A program made the position numbers and the translations under genes. DNA of 6,917 bases from Bacillota bacterium (GTDB lineage: Bacteria > Bacillota_E > JAJZYS01 > JAILZS01): assembly GCA_021817625.1 (NCBI GenBank), contig JAKASY010000101.1:1-6917 (forward strand), read 5' to 3'. Each line of letters begins with the position of its first letter. Position 1 is the first letter of the stretch. Of the stretch, positions 1 through 6,563 are shown piece after piece. The notes beneath the pieces are model-generated. The model did not search any database and was not told the origin of the DNA. It saw nothing but the letters and a program-made list of their open reading frames with translations.

Positions 1-31
1 GCCAGCATCCCTCGCCGTCGTGCCCGCTGCC

Positions 32-283
32 TCAGCCCGCGCTGCGATCGGGCGCCGCTGCGGCCGACGCCTCGCCCACCGCCTGCCGGTACACGACCCG
101 GCCGGCTCGCGACAGGTCTTCCGCCGTCACCTCGTAGCGCGAGCCGGCGCGTGACGGCGAGCGGCGTGCCGGCAGGATGCCGCGGCGCACGTCGCGGCAC
201 ACGGTGTCGTAGGAAAGCCCGAGCGCATCCGCCAGCTCCACGAGAGTCCAGGGACCACCTCCGCCCAGACGCCCCCCACCCAT
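32..283 (-). CDS. Small helix-turn-helix (HTH_17 / MerR-excisionase-like) DNA-binding protein
   Basis: An 83-residue protein that probably binds DNA as a small regulator. Residues 12-57 read as a winged-helix HTH of the HTH_17 class: WTLVELADALGLS (12-24) gives the first helices, YDTVCRDVRRGILPARR (25-41) the recognition helix and the turn into the wing, and RYEVTAEDL (49-57) the closing strand and helix. The N-terminus is a glycine-rich stub and the last 12 residues are an Ala-rich tail, so there is no effector domain. The start is the ATG at 281-283, preceded by AAGGAGG six bases upstream. The frame stays open to 412, but that extension has no such site and looks non-coding. The gene lies 164 bp downstream of the S-layer gene on the same strand, beyond a strong hairpin, so it is probably transcribed separately. 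Its target is unknown. It could be a chromosomal regulator or a remnant of a mobile element, since excisionases share this fold, but no integrase is in view. Confidence 0.82.
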   Translation of the reverse strand: MGGGRLGGGGPWTLVELADALGLSYDTVCRDVRRGILPARRSPSRAGSRYEVTAEDLSRAGRVVYRQAVGEASAAAAPDRSAG

Positions 284-289
284 CGCCGG

Positions 290-296
290 CCTCCTT
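290..296 (-). promoter_or_regulatory. Shine-Dalgarno site fixing the HTH gene start
   Basis: The minus strand reads AAGGAGG, then CCGGCG, then ATG. This is a full-consensus anti-16S match at six-base spacing. It supports the ATG at 283 over the upstream starts, the farthest of which is at 412. Confidence 0.8.
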
Positions 297-307
297 CCGC
301 TGGCCCG

Positions 308-330
308 AGCATACGCGCCCCGTGTGTCAA
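308..330 (-). promoter_or_regulatory. Possible promoter elements for the HTH gene (atypical spacing)
   Basis: The minus strand has a perfect TTGACA (325-330) and a TATGCT (308-313) upstream of the HTH gene, in a locally AT-richer stretch. Only 11 bases separate them, against the usual 16-18 for a housekeeping sigma factor, so they cannot act as an ordinary -35/-10 pair. Either one hexamer belongs to another partner or the match is chance. Confidence 0.2.
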
Positions 331-394
331 AACTGTTGCCGGACGGGCGGGCGGCCCGGGAAGTTTGCGACAGGGTGTGCACGCTGGCGCAGGG

Positions 395-429
395 CGCGCG
401 AAGGCCGCCCATCGGGCGGCCTTCGCGCG
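395..429. terminator. Perfect 16-bp inverted repeat, probable terminator of the S-layer gene
   Basis: Bases 395-410 and 414-429 are exact reverse complements, separated by a three-base loop (ATC on the plus strand). The stem is almost all G and C and would be extremely stable. It starts 18 bases past the S-layer gene's stop codon, where an intrinsic terminator belongs. Neither side has a T-tract, so it is a non-canonical terminator or an mRNA 3'-end stabiliser. It may serve either strand. It lies between the S-layer gene and the HTH gene and so probably insulates the latter. Confidence 0.75.
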
Positions 430-447
430 AATCGGGTCGGCGACCGC

Positions 448-3400
448 CTAGCTCAGGCTCTGGCCGTTGAACGTGGCGGCAGGAACGCTGATCGGCACGC
501 CGGCGTTGGTCGCAGACGTGTTGGCGGAGGTCGGCGCGATGAGGAACGACTTGCCGCTCACGTAGCCGGCGGTCAGGGTGAACACCACGGTCTGGCCCGA
601 GCCGGCGACGGTGTAGTCGGCGCTGGGCAGGGCCTGGCCGTTCACGGTGATCGTCCAGTTGGCGGCGTTCGTGTCCGCGGTGATGGTGCCGCCGCTCGGC
701 AGGTCACCGAAGTTGAGGGTGATCGTGCCCTGGCCCGCGCTCGAGCCCGCCTTGCTCGACACGCCGGTCAGGAGGCCCGGGGTGAGCGCGTTGATCGTGT
801 ACGAGCCGGCCGTCGCGTTCACGTAGTAGATCGTGACGCCGGAGCTGCCGGCCGGGATCGTGACCTCGCTCTGCGGGAAGTCGGCCCCGGTCGGGGAGCT
901 GCGGAAGGCGCCGCCGCCGCTCGCCGTGCCGTTCAGGTCCTGCATGACGACCGTCACGGGCACGTCCGAGACCACCGGGTTGCCGAAGCCGTCGGTCAGG
1001 CGAACCGTCACGGCGGCTGCCTGGTTGGCGGAGACCGTGAGCGGGGTCGTGCTCAGGTTGTTGCCCTGGCTGTCGTAGGCCGCGGCGCCGCCGGGCACGG
1101 TCGAGGCGTTGATGCCGATGCTGGCGCTGCCGCTCACGTTCGCGGCGACGGACTCATCGGTGGCCGCAACGCTGACGTTGCCCGCCTGGCCGGCGCTGCC
1201 CGAGAAGTCGATCTGGCCGTTGGTGCTCTTCACCAGGTAGACGCCGTTCTGCGCCGACGCCGGCGTGATCGTCGCACCCGAGTTGGCCGGGTCGGTGAAC
1301 TTCACGCTCTGGATGCCGGAGGCGGGCGTGATCGTCACCTGGAGGTAGTCCGGGTTGCCGTCGGCCGTGCCATTCGGCTGCTCGGCCGTGATCGTGCCGG
1401 AGATCGTCTGGCCGGACGTGACCGGGCTCGTCTGGTTGATGTTGACGGCCATCGACGTGGCCGTGTAGGGCACGATCTGGAACGTCTGCGTGGCGCTCGA
1501 GAGCCCGGACGAGGCGGCCGTCACCGTCCAGGTGCCGGTGGAGGTGCCGAAGTCGAGCGTGGCCTGAGCGGTGCCGTTCGAGCCCGTGTCAACGGTGGCC
1601 GGGCCGGCGGCGCCGTTCACGGTGTACGTGCTCGTGCCGTTCGAGGCGCTGAACGAGACCGGCACGCCCGAGGCCGTGACGTCGTTGCCGCTCGCGTCCT
1701 CAAGCTGGGCGGTCACCTGGACCTTCTCGTTGCCCTGCGGCAGGTCGATCGGGGCGCCGCTTACGGGGCCGGTGGGCGCGAGCGTGAGCTTCTGTGCCTG
1801 GCCGGACGTGACGGCGATGTTGATGCTCACGTTGGGGAAGTTCGTGGCCGACACCGTGACGGTGTACGTGCCGGTGGTCATCTCGCTGAAGTCGATGATG
1901 GTGCTCCCGCCGCCGGCGCCGATGGTGCCGGACAGGGTGCCGACCTGCTTGCCGCCGAGGCTGACCGCAGCGGACACCGGGATGGCCGAGGCCGTGGTGG
2001 TCGGCGTCCCGTTCGAGTCCACGAGCTCTACCGTGATCGCGTCGGTGGCGCCCGAGGCGACCGACGGCGAGGCGGCGCTCAGCTTCATGGCCTGGGGCGC
2101 GCCGGCGATCACGCTCTGGACGGTGACGCTACCGGACTTCAGGTTCGTGCCGGAGACCGTCACCACGATCGGCCCTGTGGCGCCCTGCTGCGAGACGATG
2201 TCGACCTGCGCGGGCGACGGGCTCGTGGTGCCATCGGCGATGAACGCCTGGCTCATCGTGGTGGCGCCGTCCGTAAACTGGGACGGGCCGGTGAGCGAGA
2301 AGGTGAGCCCGTAGGTGCCGGTGAGCATGGGGTTGCCGGCCTGGTCGTCAACGACCGCGCTGATCGCGTCCTGGTTGCCGCCCTCGTTGGCGCGCAGGTC
2401 GTTGGAGGCGGCCGCCACGCTGATCGAGGTGGCCTGCTGGGCGACCGTCGTCACGGCGGCGCTGCCGGTCGTCAGGCTCTGGCCGTTATTTGTGGCGTTC
2501 GCCGTGAGCGTGTCGGTCGCACCCGCGGTGCCGCTCGTCGACTGGATCGTGAACGTGGCGATGCCGTTCTGGGCGTTCACGGTCATGGCGGCGGTCTGCG
2601 GGCTGCCGTTTGCGCCCACGAGCTCCGTGGCTCTGCTCGTGTCGGACAGGGTCACGGCGCCGTTGTAGCTGCCGACAAGGTTACCCGCGCTGTCCACGAC
2701 CTCCACCTGCACGGTGTCGGTAGCGGCCTTGTCGGCCACGATCGTGGACGACTTGGGCATCACCTTGAGGGCGGCGGGAGCGCCGAACACCTGGATCTGG
2801 GTTGTCGCCGTCACCGGGTTCTGAAGCCCGTTGCCGGAGATCGACACCTGGACCGTGTACGTGCCGGGCGCGGTGGCGACGAACGCGCCGTTGGGGCTCA
2901 CGGTCGCGGAACTGCTGTTTGAGCCGACCACCGAGTACTGGATGGTGTAGGCCGACAGCTGCGCGCCGGAGAACTGCTGGCCGTTCGCGTTCTCGGCCGT
3001 GACCGTGAGCTGGTCGCTCTGGCCGACGCCGACCACCGGGTTCGCGGCGCTCAGGCTGGCCGAGCTCAGGTTGCGCGCCGAGAGGACGTTGTACAGGCGC
3101 ATGATCGCCACCGCGAATTCCTCGCGGTTGAGCTTGTTGAACGGCGCGAAGCGGTCGCGGTTGTAGGGCGGGACGATGCCGACCTCCATCATCGCGTTCA
3201 CGTCGCCGAGGTCAGCCGGAGGCACCTTGCTGAGGTCCTTCAGGTAGCTGTACTTCGTCGTGTTGCCGGCGAGCGACTGGGCGAGCGACTGGTCGCCGAG
3301 CGCGTTCGTCGCCAGGACGGCGAAGTCGACGCGCGTGATGATGGCGGACGGGTAGAAGCTGCCCGACGCGGCCGCCATGCCGGTCAGGATGCCCGCCTTC

Positions 3401-3753
3401 ACGGCCGCCTCGATATACGGGTAGTACTGGCTGAAGCGGCTGACGTCCGTGTAGGTCTGGGAAGCCGACGGCTGAAGCTGCAGGCGCAGCGCGTTCACGA
3501 CGAACTTCACGGACTGTGCCCGGGTGATCTGGCCGTAGGGCGAGAACTTGCCCGGCGCCGTGCCGTTCATGATGCCCTGTTCGTACAGGGTCACGGCCGC
3601 GCGCTGCGCCAGCGGCGTCAGCTTGGCGATGTCGTAGTAGTTGGGGCTCGTGCCCCCGAAGGCGAAGGCGCTCGAGGCGATGCCCAGCGTCGATACGAGC
3701 AGTGCGGCCCCGGTGACGAGGCCCGCGGTCTGCCTGAGCCTTGCACGCTGCAT
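448..3753 (-). CDS. S-layer homology (SLH) domain protein with tandem Ig-like/invasin-like modules
   Basis: An 1101-residue secreted protein that probably coats or decorates the cell wall. Residues 1-31 are a signal peptide (basic n-region, hydrophobic core 10-26, AFA at the cleavage site). Three SLH domains follow at about 36-92, 100-152 and 170-222. Their conserved wall-polymer-binding positions read ITRAQ (76-80), ITRVD (139-143) and LNREE (208-212). SLH trimers bind secondary cell-wall polysaccharide. From about 229 to the end are seven or eight beta-sandwich modules of roughly 95-120 residues (starting near 229, 325, 441, 552, 652, 762 and 883, with a shorter C-terminal one from about 1016). 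Several carry the D-x-x-G-N turn typical of Big/invasin domains (353-358, 468-474, 685-690, 920-925). I see no cysteine and no histidine in the whole protein, and no transmembrane anchor or sortase motif. The start is the ATG at 3751-3753, because the signal peptide begins there; the open frame continues to 3852 without signal-like sequence. The role may be the structural S-layer or a long adhesin or scaffold; the sequence does not decide. Confidence 0.94.
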   Translation of the reverse strand: MQRARLRQTAGLVTGAALLVSTLGIASSAFAFGGTSPNYYDIAKLTPLAQRAAVTLYEQGIMNGTAPGKFSPYGQITRAQSVKFVVNALRLQLQPSASQTYTDVSRFSQYYPYIEAAVKAGILTGMAAASGSFYPSAIITRVDFAVLATNALGDQSLAQSLAGNTTKYSYLKDLSKVPPADLGDVNAMMEVGIVPPYNRDRFAPFNKLNREEFAVAIMRLYNVLSARNLSSASLSAANPVVGVGQSDQLTVTAENANGQQFSGAQLSAYTIQYSVVGSNSSSATVSPNGAFVATAPGTYTVQVSISGNGLQNPVTATTQIQVFGAPAALKVMPKSSTIVADKAATDTVQVEVVDSAGNLVGSYNGAVTLSDTSRATELVGANGSPQTAAMTVNAQNGIATFTIQSTSGTAGATDTLTANATNNGQSLTTGSAAVTTVAQQATSISVAAASNDLRANEGGNQDAISAVVDDQAGNPMLTGTYGLTFSLTGPSQFTDGATTMSQAFIADGTTSPSPAQVDIVSQQGATGPIVVTVSGTNLKSGSVTVQSVIAGAPQAMKLSAASPSVASGATDAITVELVDSNGTPTTTASAIPVSAAVSLGGKQVGTLSGTIGAGGGSTIIDFSEMTTGTYTVTVSATNFPNVSINIAVTSGQAQKLTLAPTGPVSGAPIDLPQGNEKVQVTAQLEDASGNDVTASGVPVSFSASNGTSTYTVNGAAGPATVDTGSNGTAQATLDFGTSTGTWTVTAASSGLSSATQTFQIVPYTATSMAVNINQTSPVTSGQTISGTITAEQPNGTADGNPDYLQVTITPASGIQSVKFTDPANSGATITPASAQNGVYLVKSTNGQIDFSGSAGQAGNVSVAATDESVAANVSGSASIGINASTVPGGAAAYDSQGNNLSTTPLTVSANQAAAVTVRLTDGFGNPVVSDVPVTVVMQDLNGTASGGGAFRSSPTGADFPQSEVTIPAGSSGVTIYYVNATAGSYTINALTPGLLTGVSSKAGSSAGQGTITLNFGDLPSGGTITADTNAANWTITVNGQALPSADYTVAGSGQTVVFTLTAGYVSGKSFLIAPTSANTSATNAGVPISVPAATFNGQSLS

Positions 3754-3765
3754 GGTCCTGCGATG

Positions 3766-3773
3766 CCTCCCTT
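3766..3773 (-). promoter_or_regulatory. Shine-Dalgarno site of the S-layer gene (long spacing)
   Basis: The minus strand reads AAGGGAGG, followed by 12 bases and then the ATG at 3753. The match is strong but the spacing is at the long end of the usual range. No other start codon in frame lies between, and the encoded signal peptide begins at this ATG. Confidence 0.65.
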
Positions 3774-3833
3774 TTGAACGCCGCGACGCCTTACAGGGCC
3801 GGCACGGCGGGGATTTGTGCGGGAGCAGCACGG

Positions 3834-3852
3834 GTGCCGCGGTCAGCGGCAC
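3834..3852. repeat. 7-bp inverted repeat in the S-layer gene leader
   Basis: GTGCCGC at 3834-3840 and GCGGCAC at 3846-3852 flank a five-base loop. The repeat sits 81 bases upstream of the S-layer gene's ATG, where it could be an operator or a leader-RNA hairpin. The half-site CGGCAC occurs again at 3800-3805 and 3897-3902. In DNA this GC-rich, chance is a real alternative. Confidence 0.4.
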
Positions 3853-3985
3853 GTGGAGTCAGAGCGCAGGCGCGGCCGGGTCCCGGGCTGGAGCCCCGGC
3901 ACCGCCTGACGTCCAAAAACCTCGTGCGAACTCCCTGCGATACGTTTCGTGGCGACGATCTGCTTTGTGACCATCACCACCGCAA

Positions 3986-3996
3986 GACAAGTTGTC
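3986..3996. repeat. 11-bp palindrome in the AT-richer S-layer upstream region
   Basis: GACAA-G-TTGTC is a perfect 5-1-5 palindrome, 233 bases upstream of the S-layer start, in the least GC-rich part of the interval. Its form suits a dimeric repressor or activator site. No second copy was seen in the window, so its function is unproven. Confidence 0.35.
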
Positions 3997-4051
3997 AGTT
4001 TACAGGGCGCACCCCGAGCGTGGCGGGCGCGGACCCGTGCACTGCACATGG

Positions 4052-4072
4052 CGCGGCCACACTGCGGCCGCG
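4052..4072. repeat. 7-bp GC-rich inverted repeat
   Basis: CGCGGCC (4052-4058) pairs with GGCCGCG (4066-4072) across a seven-base loop. The palindrome GTGCACTGCAC (4037-4047) lies just beside it. The repeat is about 240 bp past the nitronate monooxygenase stop, rather far for that gene's terminator, and there is no T-tract. Its function is unknown. Confidence 0.3.
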
Positions 4073-4255
4073 GAGGAGCGCACCCCTGGCCGCGAGCGGG
4101 CGGGCCGCCACTGGCCTGGGGCACAGGTCCCCGGCGGGCGAGGCGTCCGCCGATCGTGCCATGCGGGCTCGTGCGGGCGCGGCGAGGCGCGCCGCTCACG
4201 CGTGCGAGGCTCGCGCGCTACAGCCATGCGTCCCTGTGGCAGCAAGGTGGCGCAG

Positions 4256-4278
4256 CTCGCAAGACGGTCTCCCGCGAG
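4256..4278 (-). terminator. Weak hairpin after the nitronate monooxygenase gene
   Basis: CTCGC (4256-4260) pairs with GCGAG (4274-4278), and inside it AGAC (4262-4265) can pair with GTCT (4267-4270). The structure lies about 30 bases past the stop codon. The inner loop is a single base, so the inner stem cannot fully form, and there is no T-tract. This is the only nearby candidate for a 3' end and it is weak. Confidence 0.25.
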
Positions 4279-4309
4279 GGTAGCTCACCGCCGCGGCGTC
4301 GGGCCAAAG

Positions 4310-5269
4310 TCAGGCAAGCGCCGGGCTGGGCGGCAGGGCGCAGGCCTCGCGGTACTCGGCCGCCATGCGGGCGACGAGGTCGGCGACCGCGGGCACGTCG
4401 TGAATCGTCGCCACGCCGTGGCCGGCGCTCCAGACGTCGCGCCACGCCCGGGCCTCCTGCTCCCTTCCGAGCCGCAGCGCGACCGGCGCGCCGTCCCGAA
4501 CGGCCGCCGGGTCGATGCCCGCGCGCTCGAGGCTTGGGGCGAGGAAGTTTCCGTGCACGCCGGAGACGCGGTCCGTGTAGACGACGTGCGCGGCCGCGCT
4601 CTCGACCAGCATGGCCTTGTAGGCGGGCGCCGCCCGCGACTCCGCGGTGGCGATGAAGCGGGTGCCCACGTAGGCGAGGTCGGCGCCCAGGACCTCTGCC
4701 GCCCGGACGGCGTAGCCATCGCCGATCGCGCCCGCCGCGACGAGGCAGCCCGGCCACAGCTCACGCAGCTCCCGCACCAGGCTCACGAGGCTCTGGCCGC
4801 CCGCGTGGCCGCCGGCGCCGGCGGAAACAGCGATGATGCCGTCCACGCCGGCGTCGATCGCCTTACGCGCGTGGCGGGCCATGGTCACGTCGTGAAACAC
4901 GATGCCACCGTAGCCGTGCACCGCCTCCACGACCTGGCGGGGGTCGCCCAGGCTGGTGATGACGAGCGGCACCCTGGCGCGCACTGCCGCCTCCAGGTCG
5001 TGCGCCAGCCGATCGTTCGAGCGGTGGACGATGAGGTTCACGCCGAACGGCGCCGGTGTGCCTCCTCCCTCGACCGCAGCGGTGGCCGCAGCGATCTGCC
5101 CGAGCCACGCCGCGAGCTCGTCCGGGCCACGCGCGTTGAGCGACGGAAAGGTGCCGACCACCCCGGCGCGACAGGCCGCGATCACGAGCTCTGGGCCGGA
5201 GACGAGAAACATCGGGGCGGCGATGACCGGAACGCGCAGGCGGCCCACCAGGGCCGGGGGCACGGGCAC
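4310..5269 (-). CDS. Nitronate monooxygenase family protein (2-nitropropane dioxygenase-like, FMN-dependent)
   Basis: A 319-residue TIM-barrel flavoenzyme. Family members bind FMN and oxidise alkyl nitronates (such as propionate 3-nitronate) to carbonyl compounds and nitrite, usually as detoxification. Related sequences can have other roles, for example FMN-dependent enoyl reductases, so the substrate is inferred. Visible marks are APMFLVSGPEL at 18-28 (first strand and flavin contact), FGVNLIVHR at 75-83, SAGAGGHAG at 149-157 with H155 at the conserved catalytic position, AAGAIGDG at 178-185, and YVGTRFIATAES at 200-211 (phosphate-binding segment of the barrel). Length and motif order are complete. 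I place the start at the GTG 5267-5269, because AAGGAGGG lies eight bases upstream. The frame continues to an ATG at 5308, but that start has no ribosome-binding site and would put this site inside the coding region. There is no signal peptide, so the protein is cytoplasmic. The DinB-like gene lies 205 bp upstream on the same strand. Confidence 0.93.
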   Translation of the reverse strand: MPVPPALVGRLRVPVIAAPMFLVSGPELVIAACRAGVVGTFPSLNARGPDELAAWLGQIAAATAAVEGGGTPAPFGVNLIVHRSNDRLAHDLEAAVRARVPLVITSLGDPRQVVEAVHGYGGIVFHDVTMARHARKAIDAGVDGIIAVSAGAGGHAGGQSLVSLVRELRELWPGCLVAAGAIGDGYAVRAAEVLGADLAYVGTRFIATAESRAAPAYKAMLVESAAAHVVYTDRVSGVHGNFLAPSLERAGIDPAAVRDGAPVALRLGREQEARAWRDVWSAGHGVATIHDVPAVADLVARMAAEYREACALPPSPALA

Positions 5270-5277
5270 GGGCGCCA

Positions 5278-5285
5278 CCCTCCTT
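5278..5285 (-). promoter_or_regulatory. Shine-Dalgarno site deciding the nitronate monooxygenase start
   Basis: The minus strand reads AAGGAGGG, then eight bases, then GTG at 5269. Other GTG codons sit at 5278, which overlaps the site itself, and at 5263. The spacing best suits 5269. Confidence 0.72.
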
Positions 5286-5419
5286 CCGGGCTGCGTCGGC
5301 GGGAGCATTCGACATCGGTCGCCCGGCCCCGCCCGGCGCCCCGCCGTGCGACGGGAAGCTCCTCTGGCGACCTCGGGACCTCCGGCGGCTACTGCGGCGT
5401 GTCCGGAGCGGCGACAGGA

Positions 5420-5439
5420 CGCCTCGCGACCGCCTCGCG
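5420..5439. repeat. Short tandem repeat between the DinB-like and nitronate monooxygenase genes
   Basis: CGCCTCGCG occurs at 5420-5428 and again at 5431-5439. The 205-bp spacer that holds it (5270-5474) shows no gene, no clear promoter hexamers and no convincing terminator. The repeat may be chance. Confidence 0.3.
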
Positions 5440-5474
5440 GTGCCGTGCCGAGCCGCTATGGCAGCAACGCGAGA

Positions 5475-6011
5475 TCACTTGAGGAAGCGGGCAGATCGCC
5501 GCTTGACGCTGCTGATCTGGTAGGCATGCCCGGCCTCGTGCTCCACCAGATGGTACACGGCCCACTCAGGTGTCACGTCATAGTCCTCATCGTCGGGGCT
5601 GCGCACACGCCGCCAGTCGTCAAGGGTGACCTCGCGAAACGCCTCGAGAAACACGGATCGGCTGCGCGCGAGCCTGCCAAGGTGCTCCTCGAGGGGCACC
5701 TGGAGAGCGCGGATCAGTGCCTCGCGCGCAGTGCCCATGGCGAGCGGGAAGAGGCTTTGCACCTCAGGCGGCAAGCCTTGGCGCTCGAGGATGTCGAGGT
5801 AGAGCCAGGACATCTCCACGAGGCCGATGTGGTAGAGCAGCGTTCCAATGGCGTTGTCGCGTCCGTCCGGCCCCTCCCAGTCGAGCGTTGCCTGGTCCAT
5901 GCCGTGGACCAGCCGCAGCGTTCTCTCGCGCGTCGCCCGCATCGCCCACATCCAGCGTCCGATCTCGTCCGGGTATCCGGGCAGCGCCGTTACCTGCAGT
6001 GCCTCTCGCAC
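5475..6011 (-). CDS. DinB-like (DinB/YfiT superfamily) metal-binding four-helix protein
   Basis: A 178-residue protein of the DinB-like fold, a four-helix bundle that holds a divalent metal through three histidines. Some members are thiol-dependent S-transferases (bacillithiol or mycothiol); most have no assigned reaction. The presumed ligands are H61 in TLLYHIGLVE (57-66) and H158 with H162 in LVEHEAGHAYQI (155-166), which match the family's N-terminal His and C-terminal H-x3-H. Residues 17-36 (tryptophan-rich first helix, ending RTLRLVHGM) also fit the family. The start chosen is the GTG 6009-6011, six bases after a strong purine-rich site. A TTG at 6038 opens a longer frame but lacks its own site. 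There is no signal peptide. Downstream on the same strand is the nitronate monooxygenase gene, 205 bp away; a shared role in small-molecule detoxification is possible but not shown. Confidence 0.9.
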   Translation of the reverse strand: MREALQVTALPGYPDEIGRWMWAMRATRERTLRLVHGMDQATLDWEGPDGRDNAIGTLLYHIGLVEMSWLYLDILERQGLPPEVQSLFPLAMGTAREALIRALQVPLEEHLGRLARSRSVFLEAFREVTLDDWRRVRSPDDEDYDVTPEWAVYHLVEHEAGHAYQISSVKRRSARFLK

Positions 6012-6016
6012 AGCCA

Positions 6017-6028
6017 CCCTCCCCCTTC
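6017..6028 (-). promoter_or_regulatory. Shine-Dalgarno site deciding the DinB-like gene start
   Basis: The minus strand reads GAAGGGGGAGGG. Its GGAGG core ends six bases before the GTG at 6011. A GTG at 6017 overlaps the site, and a TTG at 6038 would read through it, so 6011 is preferred. Confidence 0.68.
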
Positions 6029-6537
6029 GCCACGCCAAACCTTAGGCATCCGCGCCACGCCACCTGCTGACGCCGTCCGCTCCCGATCGTCGCCGTGCGT
6101 CGCACCTCGGCGGCGGCGCCGGAGCGCTCGGCGAACCACGCCCCGGGCACGCCGCAGGCCGACCCGATGTGACAGGTTTCTCCGCAAAGCTCCCCACGAC
6201 TACCCGCGCCACGGCCTCCACCGCGTGCACGGCACCTGCCGCGCCAGCGGTAGGGGCGGGATGCGCCCGCGGCCCAGACATCCCGATCGTGCGGGTTGGG
6301 GTACCGCCACCGGAAGGCGATTGCGCGCCATGCGGCGGCGCGGCACGCCGATGGCACGGTCGTGGCAGGCTGGCGGCACACACGTGCGACTGCACGGGCC
6401 CCACCGCGCCCGGATACTGTCGAGCGATGGGGTGGCCCAGGCCGTTCAAGCCGGCGCCCACGCGTTGCCTCGGCACGCTTCGACCTCTCGGTACACGCGC
6501 CGGCGCCTGCCGCCTGGTCGCCCCGCCCAGCCCGCGT

Positions 6538-6563
6538 CGGCCCGCCCGGCGCGCGGCGGGCCG
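6538..6563. repeat. 9-bp GC-only inverted repeat upstream of the Kelch gene
   Basis: CGGCCCGCC (6538-6546) and GGCGGGCCG (6555-6563) are exact reverse complements around an eight-base loop. The repeat ends 36 bases before the Kelch start codon, so it would fold in the leader if transcription begins upstream. It could be an attenuator-like or mRNA-stability hairpin, or chance in GC-rich DNA. Confidence 0.4.

Larger units (their letters stand above)
3754..4309. other. Gene-free interval upstream of the S-layer gene
   Basis: About 550 bp lie between the nitronate monooxygenase stop and the S-layer gene start. The open frames here translate to Arg/Pro/Ala-rich low-complexity protein without family motifs, so I call no gene. 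Roughly 3905-4012 is clearly AT-richer than its surroundings and is the best place for the S-layer gene's promoter, but I could not find a -35/-10 pair at proper spacing. Within it is the palindrome GACAAGTTGTC (3986-3996). Farther left-facing DNA holds GTGCACTGCAC (4037-4047) and a 7-bp hairpin (4052-4058 with 4066-4072). Bases 4256-4278 form a quasi-palindrome just past the nitronate monooxygenase stop. Confidence 0.5.

Noticed and set aside
151..2922. A very long open frame on the plus strand, antisense to the S-layer gene (about 920 codons)
   Set aside because: It is a by-product of GC-rich codon use on the other strand. The product is Arg/Gly/Ala/Val/His/Asp repeats with no domain, and the minus-strand frame has a signal peptide, SLH motifs and Ig modules.
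4270..4310. tRNA-like segment (GGTAGCTCA) on the plus strand
   Set aside because: The D-arm resemblance is not followed by an anticodon arm, a TTCGA-type T-loop or a closing acceptor stem, and it runs into the end of the nitronate monooxygenase gene.
4234..5472. Two copies of TGGCAGCAA, near the 3' ends of the nitronate monooxygenase and DinB-like genes
   Set aside because: Only nine or ten bases match and the flanks differ. Two occurrences in this composition do not support a repeat family or attachment site.
3992..5482. Long plus-strand open frame across the spacer and antisense to the nitronate monooxygenase gene
   Set aside because: It is low-complexity Arg/Gly/Pro-rich, with no motif, and it covers a clearly real minus-strand enzyme gene.
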